Shown here: positions 1 through 4,874 of the stretch, one piece after another
Layout: each line of letters starts with the position of its first letter
Position numbering within the stretch: the stretch's first letter is position 1
NCBI GenBank assembly: GCA_027047735.1
Contig: JALTUD010000443.1
Location: 1-5,065, forward strand
DNA from: Flavobacteriales bacterium
GTDB taxonomy: Bacteria > Bacteroidota > Bacteroidia > Flavobacteriales_D > Parvicellaceae
DNA length: 5,065 nt
Direction: 5' to 3'
Notes under the pieces: model-generated
Seen by the model: the letters and a program-made list of their open reading frames with translations, nothing else
Told to the model about the DNA's origin: nothing
Databases searched by the model: none
Program-made: the position numbers and the translations under genes

Positions 1-1
1 A

Positions 2-940
2 CACTGGACTACTTATACCATATTGTGGATTGTTTTAGCTTGGAGTATGATGTTACTTCGAGATGTAATGTATATGTACAGGATAAGAGCTTTAACAGAC
101 AAAGAATTATCTTGGAAACAATCTTTTAATGTGGTTATGGTTTGGGAGTTTGCCTCTTCGTTAACCCCCGGAGTTGTCGGGGGAGCTGCTTTAGCAATGT
201 TTATCTTAAATAGAGAAAAAATTGCTTTAGGAAAAGCTACTGCTTTGGTTATGATAACCACAATGTTTGATAATTTGTTTTTTTTATTAGCCATTCCTAC
301 TGTTTATGTATTGGTGGGGCAGTCCACCTTTTTTCCTCCATTGGAGGGGAAGGAAATATTGGGGGTACATTTTGGCGTTGAAGGCTTATTTTGGTTGGCT
401 TACGGTATTGTATTGTTCTTCTTTCTTTTTCTATTTACAGGGTTGATAGTCAGACCTCAAGTAGTAAAAAAAAGTTTGTTGGTTGTATTTTCCTTACCTA
501 TTCTTAGAAGATTCAAGCATAAAGCTGAAAAAACAGGAAACGAAATAGAAATAGCATCTCAAGCTTTACAAGGTAAACCATTTTCATATTGGTATAAACC
601 TTTTATAGCCACTGCAATTGCATGGACGGGACGTTTTATGGTAATTAATTTCATCATACAAGGTTTTGTAGAGCTTCAATTAGCAGATCATTTTAAACTA
701 TATGCCAGAGAATTGGGAATGTGGATCTTAATGTTAATCAGTCCTACGCCCGGAGGAAGTGGTGTCGCAGAATATACGTTTACCGTCTTTTTAGGAGAGT
801 TCATTCCTTTGGGAACAGCAGTTGTTTTTGCTGTGTTGTGGAGGTTATTAAGTTATTACCCTTATTTATTTATAGGATCAATCGTCTTACCAAGATGGTT
901 GAATAAAACAAGCCGGTATTCAAATATTAAGGAGGAATAA
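2..940 (+). CDS. LPG-synthase transmembrane family (flippase-like) membrane protein, 5' partial
   Basis: The frame is open to the left window edge, so the true start lies upstream; the TTG at 23 is just an internal Leu codon. There are 312 visible residues, and the family usually has about 320-350, so only a short N-terminus should be missing. The protein is strongly hydrophobic, with membrane segments near visible residues 5-20, 43-68, 78-105, 124-150, 200-222, 237-250 and 271-296. Two family hallmarks are visible: EFASSLTPGVVGG (residues 49-61) and SPTPGGSGVAE (247-257). These identify the LPG_synthase_TM/UPF0104 (YbhN-like) family, which is the membrane half of MprF-type proteins. The soluble lysyl-transferase domain of MprF is absent, so lysyl-phosphatidylglycerol synthesis is not expected. 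A role in lipid or polyprenyl-lipid handling is only inference. It lies 18 bases before the DUF389 gene, probably in one operon. Confidence 0.85.
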   Translation, partial: HWTTYTILWIVLAWSMMLLRDVMYMYRIRALTDKELSWKQSFNVVMVWEFASSLTPGVVGGAALAMFILNREKIALGKATALVMITTMFDNLFFLLAIPTVYVLVGQSTFFPPLEGKEILGVHFGVEGLFWLAYGIVLFFFLFLFTGLIVRPQVVKKSLLVVFSLPILRRFKHKAEKTGNEIEIASQALQGKPFSYWYKPFIATAIAWTGRFMVINFIIQGFVELQLADHFKLYARELGMWILMLISPTPGGSGVAEYTFTVFLGEFIPLGTAVVFAVLWRLLSYYPYLFIGSIVLPRWLNKTSRYSNIKEE

Positions 941-958
941 AATTTGGCAAAATAAACG

Positions 959-2425
959 ATGGCAGAATTAAAAGATAAAGAAGACGCACAAGAAGAAAAT
1001 AAAGAACCTTTATTTGACGGAAATTTCTTTACGGAATTTATAGAGGATTTAAAGCAGTTTTTACACAGTGTTACCTCTATTAAAGAAGAGGTAAACGTGC
1101 AAATGGCTGTGCATAATATTAAAAAGGGAATCGACTTTTCGGGATCTTCGGTTTGGATTTTGGTTTGTTCCATTGTTGTTGCTTCCATTGGATTGAATGC
1201 TAACTCGGTGGCTGTAATTATTGGAGCTATGCTTATTTCACCTTTGATGGGACCTATTAGAGGTTTTGGATTGGCTTTGGCTACCAATGACATGAAAACA
1301 TTGATAGCTTCGTTGGTTAATTTTGGAGTAATGGTTGCTGTAAGTTTAATAGCTTCATGGGCTTACTTTTGGTTAACACCTCTCAAAGAAATTACGCCTG
1401 AATTGGTCGCCAGAACTCAACCACAAGTTTTAGATGTTTTAGTTGCCTTTTTTGGTGGGTTGGCAGGTATTATTGCGGCGGTATCAACGAATAGAAGTGC
1501 AGCCTTGACCGTTATTCCGGGGGTTGCAATCGCTACAGCTTTGATGCCTCCATTATGTACGGCAGGTTTTGGTTTGGCTACTCATAATTGGGATTTCTTT
1601 TTCGGTGCTTTTTACTTGTTTACCTTAAATTCCGTTTTTATTGGGCTTTCAACTATTGTTACTGTATGGATGTTAGGTTTTCCTATGGTACAGATGTTGG
1701 ATAAAGAACGAGAAAAGAAAGTAAAATGGACGATTTCTATTTTTCTGTTATTGATTATTATTCCCAGCATCATAGGATTTATAAATATTATCAATGAATC
1801 TATTTTTTATAGAGAAACCAAAGATTATATTGCGTTCTTGGAAAAACATAACAGCGATGTCAATATAACCCCTAAAATAAATTACAATGACGGAAGTCCG
1901 GAAGTTACACTTTGGGTGCAAGGTCCTTATTTGAATGATAAAGAAATTAATTTCTGGAAATCATTGAAAAATGACTACAATTTAAAAGACGTTGACGTAA
2001 AAATAAAACAACAAGAATATCCCCATACATATATCGATACAAACTCTATTCGTTTGCAAACGATGTATGAATCTAAATTATCGGCACTAAACTCCATTGA
2101 AGAAGAACGTGATTATCTCAAAAGAGAGTTGATTCGTTTGCAAAATCCCAAACTTAACTTTTTGGAATTAGAACGTCGTTTAAAAATGAGTTTCCCTAAT
2201 TTACAAGAGTTCATCTATGGAGAAGATGCTTTATTGACCCATTTTTCCGGTAATATTGATACGGTATATTTGTTTGCTGTTAAATGGGATAGAGAACTAA
2301 CGGACTCCATTAAGAATATTGAATACACAGATAAACTGAGAGAAACGTTACGCTTAGAACTTCAACTAAAAAATCTTGTTGATTCTACTGCCGATAATCG
2401 AATAAGATTAATCGAATTAAACTAA
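959..2425 (+). CDS. DUF389 / TIGR00341 family membrane protein
   Basis: This 488-residue protein has an acidic, soluble N-terminus (1-60), about seven membrane segments (roughly 64-80, 82-106, 115-140, 158-178, 184-205, 213-238, 257-279) and a soluble C-terminal tail (280-488). The tail contains a likely coiled coil around 365-396. Family hallmarks are IGAMLISPLMGPIRG (88-102) and STNRSAALTVIPGVAIATAL (176-195) followed by MPPLC. These place it in DUF389 (TIGR00341), whose biochemical role is not established; transport or mechanosensing would be a guess. The long tail matches the larger Bacteroidota-type members. The ATG at 959 is the first usable start: the in-frame TTG at 944 meets a TAA at 953. 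A GGAGG at 931-935 is 23 bases upstream, too far for a normal ribosome site, which is not unusual in Bacteroidota. The next gene begins 11 bases after the stop. Confidence 0.9.
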   Translation: MAELKDKEDAQEENKEPLFDGNFFTEFIEDLKQFLHSVTSIKEEVNVQMAVHNIKKGIDFSGSSVWILVCSIVVASIGLNANSVAVIIGAMLISPLMGPIRGFGLALATNDMKTLIASLVNFGVMVAVSLIASWAYFWLTPLKEITPELVARTQPQVLDVLVAFFGGLAGIIAAVSTNRSAALTVIPGVAIATALMPPLCTAGFGLATHNWDFFFGAFYLFTLNSVFIGLSTIVTVWMLGFPMVQMLDKEREKKVKWTISIFLLLIIIPSIIGFINIINESIFYRETKDYIAFLEKHNSDVNITPKINYNDGSPEVTLWVQGPYLNDKEINFWKSLKNDYNLKDVDVKIKQQEYPHTYIDTNSIRLQTMYESKLSALNSIEEERDYLKRELIRLQNPKLNFLELERRLKMSFPNLQEFIYGEDALLTHFSGNIDTVYLFAVKWDRELTDSIKNIEYTDKLRETLRLELQLKNLVDSTADNRIRLIELN

Positions 2426-2436
2426 AACTTTACAAT

Positions 2437-2775
2437 ATGGCGAAGAAAAAGAAAATAAACATTGTCTATTCAACCAATCAAAATTTTGATTACGATTATG
2501 ATGATGAACAGGAGGAAGATACACTACCTAAGTCCGAACAAAAGTTGTATGTTTCCATAGATAGAAAACAACGTAAAGGCAAGGCGGTTACTTTGGTTGA
2601 AGGATTTATTGGTACGGATGATGATTTGAAAGACTTAGGTAAAATCCTGAAAACAAAGTGTGGAGTTGGAGGGAGTGCAAAAAACGGAGAAATTATTATT
2701 CAAGGAGAACATAAAGATAAAGTCTTTGACTTACTGAAAAACGAAGGTTACGGCGTGAAGAAAAAAGGAGGGTGA
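2437..2775 (+). CDS. SUI1/eIF1-like translation factor (YciH family)
   Basis: The product is 112 residues, close to E. coli YciH (108). A lysine-rich start (MAKKKK) and an acidic low-complexity linker (about 17-28, DYDYDDEQEED) precede the SUI1 domain at about 36-112. Diagnostic features are RKGKAVTLVEGF (46-57), then LGKILKTKCGVGGSAKNGE (67-85), then IIIQGEHKDKV and a terminal GYGVKKKGG. The CGVGGSAKNG loop corresponds to the basic loop by which eIF1 and YciH approach the ribosomal P site. By family, it should bind the small ribosomal subunit and influence start-site fidelity or act in stress translation. In bacteria the role is non-essential and incompletely defined. It is the last gene of the first operon, and the repeat-filled intergenic region starts right after its TGA. 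Confidence 0.92.
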   Translation: MAKKKKINIVYSTNQNFDYDYDDEQEEDTLPKSEQKLYVSIDRKQRKGKAVTLVEGFIGTDDDLKDLGKILKTKCGVGGSAKNGEIIIQGEHKDKVFDLLKNEGYGVKKKGG

Positions 2776-2789
2776 ATAGTACAAATATA

Positions 2790-2908
2790 TTCATTGTCTA
2801 AAGAGACTAAAATTCATTTTTTTACACTTCATTCAATACGCGTTAGGTATCGTATCCCCAATACGAAATATCTGAGTGCAATAAAACGTTTTTGGATTTC
2901 TTATCCTT
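2790..2908 (+). repeat. Short GCGTTAGG repeat element, copy 1
   Basis: This is one of two related short elements in the same orientation. It opens with TTCATTGTCTAA, followed by an AT-rich stretch, then the core GCGTTAGGTATCGTATCCCC (2840-2859), then GTGCAATAAAACGTTTTT and TTATCCTT. The same order appears in copy 2 at 2949-3061, with about 159 bases between cores. A small perfect hairpin, CGTAT(CCCCA)ATACG, lies at 2851-2865. The leader and core are also shared with the larger modular elements at 3278-3467 and 4597-4785, so all four belong to one family. The function is unknown. The boundaries are approximate, read by eye from the extent of similarity. Confidence 0.65.
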
Positions 2909-2948
2909 CTTCTTAAATATTCACATGGCTCGGCTATACGTAAATTTC

Positions 2949-3061
2949 TTCATCGTCTAAGAAACCCAAAACTCACTTTCTTTCCGTCAATTTTGTTTGC
3001 GTTAGGGATCGTATCCCTAACACAGTTAATCTAAGCACAATAAAATGTTTTTATTATCCTT
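2949..3061 (+). repeat. Short GCGTTAGG repeat element, copy 2
   Basis: It starts TTCATCGTCTAAGAA, the same leader found in the large element at 3274 onward. The core is GCGTTAGGGATCGTATCCC, and it ends with GCACAATAAAATGTTTTT and TTATCCTT. Within the core, GTTAGGGAT (3001-3009) and ATCCCTAAC (3013-3021) form a perfect 9-base inverted repeat around CGT. In copy 1 this arm pairing has decayed, but a different local hairpin exists. After the core it departs completely from the large elements, which continue with AGGAGCGGCATCC and two long hairpins. It may be a truncated or distinct subfamily. Boundaries are approximate. Confidence 0.65.
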
Positions 3062-3131
3062 ATACTTATTAGAAGTTAATTACAATTTGTCTATAAGTTA
3101 AAAATTAGTTATTTTCATTTCACTCGTCGTT

Positions 3132-3171
3132 ATTTTTGCAAACCATAGCTACGGCTATGCTTCTTAAAAAT
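3132..3171. repeat. Hairpin with CATAGC(TACG)GCTATG apex
   Basis: A perfect 6-base-pair stem, CATAGC/GCTATG (3144-3149 and 3154-3159), has a TACG loop. It is flanked by a 6x6 unpaired section and closed by ATTTTT/AAAAAT (3132-3137 and 3166-3171). It resembles the apex of the hairpin at 3235-3274 and a weaker one near 2924-2938 (ATGGC, TCG, GCTAT). No function is known, and no T-run follows on either strand at the usual distance. Confidence 0.55.
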
Positions 3172-3234
3172 GCCTAGATTGAAAAGAAAATAATCTAATT
3201 TCACTTTTATACACAAACTGTAAATAACTTCTTC

Positions 3235-3274
3235 ATATTTTCTTTCCGTAGCTGGGGCTACGCAAAGAAAATAT
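3235..3274. repeat. Long near-perfect hairpin, 18-base arms
   Basis: The arms 3235-3252 and 3257-3274 pair with a single C-C mismatch around a TGGG loop; the apex is CGTAGC/GCTACG. It directly abuts the leader TTCATCGTCTAAGAA of the large modular element. The weaker hairpin near 2924-2938 similarly sits just before the same leader of the short element at 2949. The recurring order of hairpin then leader suggests the hairpin may be a part of the repeat unit. It is a structural observation only; a terminator role is unlikely because no T-run follows. Confidence 0.6.
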
Positions 3275-3277
3275 TCA

Positions 3278-3467
3278 TCGTCTAAGAATACTAAATTCCA
3301 TTTTCTTTGCACTTATTTCAACTGCGTTAGGGATAGGAGCGGCATCCTTTTGGGTTGTTGCATATATGCAACCCAAAAGATATAGCGGATAGCCCGACCC
3401 CAATCTACAAAACAAACGTTTCGCCTTAGCGAAATGTTTGTTTTGTAGATTGGGGGAACGCCCAAAA
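3278..3467 (+). repeat. Modular two-hairpin repeat element, copy A (possible structured RNA)
   Basis: This element of about 190 bases has a near-copy in inverted orientation at 4597-4785. Four blocks are identical between the copies: 3278-3306 (29 bases), 3324-3352 (29 bases, starting GCGTTAGGGATAGGAGCGGC), 3374-3400 (27 bases, containing AGCGGATAGCCCGACCC) and 3457-3467 (AACGCCCAAAA). Between them are a 17-base divergent spacer and two hairpins. Hairpin 1 has 11-base perfect arms (3347-3357 and 3369-3379). Hairpin 2 has 27-base arms (3398-3424 and 3429-3455) with a CTTA loop and one G-T pair (3418/3435). The hairpin sequences differ from the other copy while staying self-complementary. GCGTT (3324-3328) could pair with AACGC (3457-3461) to close the element. 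It might belong to a described flavobacterial RNA family such as Flavo-1, but I could not verify this. Confidence 0.8.
3398..3455 (+). repeat. Hairpin 2 of element A: 27-base arms, 4-base loop
   Basis: Left arm 3398-3424 and right arm 3429-3455 pair along their full length around CTTA, with a single G-T pair at 3418/3435. On the + strand transcript this is a G-U wobble; on the - strand it would be an A-C mismatch. No T-run follows: the next bases are GAACGCCC and an A-run, so it does not look like a rho-independent terminator on the + strand. Confidence 0.85.
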
Positions 3468-3478
3468 AAAAGAGATTA

Positions 3479-3514
3479 TTCTTGATAACAGTTCTAAAGA
3501 AAATTGTATATTCG
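3479..3514 (+). promoter_or_regulatory. Candidate promoter and TetR operator for the 3531 operon
   Basis: TATATTCG at 3507-3514 matches the Bacteroidota -7 pattern TAnnTTTG with one mismatch, and TTCTTG at 3479-3484 provides a -33 TTG at a 22-base spacing. Transcription would start near 3520, leaving a short leader before the ATG at 3531. Within the spacer, 3488-3507 is an imperfect palindrome: half-sites ACAGTTCT and AAAATTGT separated by AAAG. This is a plausible size and place for a TetR operator, so autoregulation is possible. Both assignments are inference from pattern only. Confidence 0.4.
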
Positions 3515-3530
3515 TTTAAAGAATTGAAGT

Positions 3531-4106
3531 ATGGAAAAAGAAAAAATTAGAACAACTGCCCTAAAGTTATTCACCGAAAAAGGTGTAGAAAGCACAGGTA
3601 TTAAAGAAATAGCCGAGTATTCCAACGTGTCTGAAGATGAAATAAAAGAGCATTTTGCGACTAAAAAAGAGTTGGTAGCGGATTTATACGCCGTGGGAAA
3701 AAGCGGAATGTTGAAATTTGTTTACGGAGAATTGGTCGAAATCGAAGATTTTAAGGAATTGATGCATAAGATTTTTTATCAATCCATTATTTGGGGAGTA
3801 AACAATGAGGATATGTTTTATTTTATGAATTATATCCAACAACATCCTTACCAATGGGGCGATGAAGAAAAAATATATCCGACTACAAATGAGGGAATAA
3901 GAAGAAGGTCGGAAGAAGCAATGAAAAAGGGAATAATAAAACAATTGCCTTTGGATTTTGTTGTTCATTTTATGAGTGGAATGCATGCCTCTTGCGTGTC
4001 GTATATCCTGTCCATAGGAGCGGTTACGGAAGAAGAATATTTACAATTAATGGAACCCATGTTTGACGCATGTTGGGGAGCTTTAAAAAACGATAATAAT
4101 GATTAA
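3531..4106 (+). CDS. TetR/AcrR-family transcriptional regulator
   Basis: The product is 191 residues, the usual size for the family. An N-terminal three-helix DNA-binding domain lies at about 2-50: IRTTALKLFTEKGVESTGIK (6-25), EIAEYSNVSEDEIKEHF (26-42) and TKKEL. This matches the TetR pattern of A-x-x-LF-x-EKG, then the helix-turn-helix, then F-x-x-K-x-EL. The recognition segment is unusual: EDEIKEHF replaces the common GTLYxxF, so the usual Tyr is missing. Residues 55-187 are a helical C-terminal domain rich in Met and aromatic residues (for example MFYFMNYIQQHPYQW at 95-109, VVHFMSGMHASCVSYIL at 144-160), consistent with a hydrophobic ligand pocket. The ligand is unknown. The gene overlaps the next by 8 bases, so the two are translationally linked. 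The ATG at 3531 fits the promoter placement. Confidence 0.88.
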   Translation: MEKEKIRTTALKLFTEKGVESTGIKEIAEYSNVSEDEIKEHFATKKELVADLYAVGKSGMLKFVYGELVEIEDFKELMHKIFYQSIIWGVNNEDMFYFMNYIQQHPYQWGDEEKIYPTTNEGIRRRSEEAMKKGIIKQLPLDFVVHFMSGMHASCVSYILSIGAVTEEEYLQLMEPMFDACWGALKNDNND

Positions 4107-4584
4107 AGATTGGAAAGAAATGCCCGAAACTTCATTGGTTTGGGTCTATCAGGCGAAAGAAAAATTAACCAAAGAACAAAAAAATAGAATCTTAACAGAA
4201 GGAAAAGAATTTGTCAGCCGGTGGGAAAGTCACGGAACACCCATACCCGGTACAGTTGAGGTTTTCGAAGATTTATTTGTCGTAATAACAGCAGATGACG
4301 GTGGCGAAAACCTATGTGGAAGAGCCAAATCAGCGCAAATACAATTGGTTCAAGCATTGGAAAAAGAGTTAAATATTTCCTTGACTGACAGAATGGTTAC
4401 CGCTTATCAAAAAGGCGAAACTCCAAATGTTATTAGCTTTGATGAGTTCAAACAATTGGCTAAGAATAAAGAGATAAACCAAGAAACAATCGTGTACAAC
4501 AATTTGGTGGCTACAAAAAAAGAGTTCGAAGAAAACTGGAAAACTCCCGCAAAAAACAGTTGGCACGCAAGGTTTTTGAATTGA
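4099..4584 (+). CDS. Conserved Bacteroidota protein of unknown function (often mislabelled 'ABC transporter ATPase')
   Basis: The product is 161 residues, soluble, with no signal peptide or membrane segment. I recognise it as the short Bacteroidota family often annotated as ABC transporter ATPase. Typical features are VWVYQ (14-18), SHG (44-46), the helical stretch RAKSAQIQLVQALEKELNIS (75-94), VISFDEFKQLAK (111-122), and the end VYNNLVATKKEFEENW (132-147), then PAKNSWHARFL (150-160). There is no Walker A (GxxxxGKS/T), no ABC signature LSGGQ and no Walker B, and it is far too short for an ABC ATPase, so that label is not supported. The start ATG lies inside the end of the TetR gene (8-base overlap), which argues for coupled expression. 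The two may act in one regulatory unit; the biochemical role is unknown. An element in inverted orientation begins 12 bases after the stop. Confidence 0.85.
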   Translation: MIKDWKEMPETSLVWVYQAKEKLTKEQKNRILTEGKEFVSRWESHGTPIPGTVEVFEDLFVVITADDGGENLCGRAKSAQIQLVQALEKELNISLTDRMVTAYQKGETPNVISFDEFKQLAKNKEINQETIVYNNLVATKKEFEENWKTPAKNSWHARFLN

Positions 4585-4596
4585 AGCAGATAAATG

Positions 4597-4785
4597 TTTT
4601 GGGCGTTTCCCTACTCAACAAAAGAAACATATCGCTCTCGCGAAACGTTTCTTTTGTTGAGTAGGGTCGGGCTATCCGCTATATCTTTTGCCCTCCAAAA
4701 GGAGGGAGGGCAAAAGGATGCCGCTCCTATCCCTAACGCGAGTGAAATTGGCGGATAGAAAATGGAATTTAGTATTCTTAGACGA
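4597..4785 (-). repeat. Modular two-hairpin repeat element, copy B (inverted relative to copy A)
   Basis: Read on the - strand, this repeats the full order of copy A: leader block (4757-4785), divergent spacer (4740-4756), GCGTTAGGGATAGGAGCGGC block (4711-4739), hairpin 1 (arms 4685-4696 and 4705-4716, 12 bases each, 8-base loop), block with AGCGGATAGCCCGACCC (up to about 4664), hairpin 2 (arms 4609-4635 and 4640-4666) and AACGCCCAAAA (4597-4607). Hairpin 1 has an unrelated GCCCTCC/GGAGGGC stem here, against GGGTTG/CAACCC in copy A. Hairpin 2 has the same 27-base arms and 4-base loop with different stem bases. It lies immediately downstream of the TetR operon and antisense to it. No target-site duplication is visible next to either copy. 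Confidence 0.8.
4609..4666 (-). repeat. Hairpin 2 of element B: 27-base arms, 4-base loop
   Basis: Arms 4609-4635 and 4640-4666 pair around TCTC (+ strand reading). Imperfections are A4629/C4646, which becomes a G-U wobble when read on the - strand, and A4631/A4644. The wobble is at the equivalent position to the G-T pair in copy A. In a + strand transcript of the preceding operon it could still fold and act as a 3' end barrier, but no T-run follows. Confidence 0.8.
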
Positions 4786-4814
4786 GTAAATCACTATCAA
4801 AAGATTAATTAAAA

Positions 4815-4844
4815 TAATTGAATTAAAAGTTTAGGTTAGTTTTG
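4815..4844 (+). promoter_or_regulatory. Candidate Bacteroidota promoter for the gene at 4875
   Basis: TAGTTTTG at 4837-4844 is an exact match to the -7 pattern TAnnTTTG. A TTG at 4818-4820 could serve as -33 with a 16-base spacing, about one base shorter than the usual 17-23. Transcription would begin near 4850, giving a leader of about 25 bases before the ATG at 4875. The rest of 4786-4874 is AT-rich with nothing else recognisable. Confidence 0.5.
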
Positions 4845-4874
4845 TTAAATAATTGGTTAACAGAAAAGTAATAA

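Larger units (their letters stand above)
2776..3530. other. 755-base non-coding interval filled with repeats and hairpins
   Basis: No convincing gene lies here on either strand. It contains two short GCGTTAGG elements (2790-2908, 2949-3061), a CATAGC/GCTATG hairpin (3132-3171), a long hairpin with an 18-base arm (3235-3274), one complete modular element (3278-3467) and the TetR operon promoter region (about 3479-3514). A minus-strand open frame over 3130-3312 is only the translation of repeat sequence. The stretch 3062-3131 is AT-rich with nothing recognisable. No clear intrinsic terminator closes the upstream operon; there is only a T-run at 2817-2823 behind a weak 4-base-pair hairpin. Confidence 0.8.

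Noticed and set aside
931..961. GGAGG at 931-935 marking an earlier TTG start (944) for the DUF389 gene
   Set aside because: The TTG at 944 is in frame but reaches TAA at 953 after three codons, so ATG 959 remains the start.
2796..2823. Terminator after the SUI1 gene (GTCT/AGAC hairpin and T-run at 2817-2823)
   Set aside because: The stem is only 4 base pairs and lies 9 bases before the T-run, too weak to call in such AT-rich DNA.
3130..3312. Minus-strand open frame of 60 codons
   Set aside because: It spans the long hairpin and the leader of the repeat element, matches no family I know and has no start signal. It is a translation of repeat sequence.
2840..3330. GCGTTAGG/GTTAGGT sequences resembling integron attC core sites (GTTRRRY)
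   Set aside because: Only the copy at 2842-2848 fits GTTRRRY, there is no matched RYYYAAC partner with attC spacing and extrahelical bases, and no cassette array or integrase is visible. The resemblance is probably chance.
3398..3470. Long hairpin as a rho-independent terminator
   Set aside because: On the + strand it is followed by GAACGCCC and an A-run, not a T-run; on the - strand the hairpin is not followed by T residues either. The equivalent hairpin in copy B also lacks a T-run.
2776..3530. CRISPR array
   Set aside because: The repeats are few, long, imperfect and irregularly spaced, with no short identical repeats separated by unique spacers.
3278..4785. Classical composite transposon or MITE pair
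   Set aside because: No transposase gene lies between the copies and no target-site duplication is evident: the outer flanks are ATATTCA before copy A and GTAAATC after copy B. Mobility by another mechanism is not excluded.
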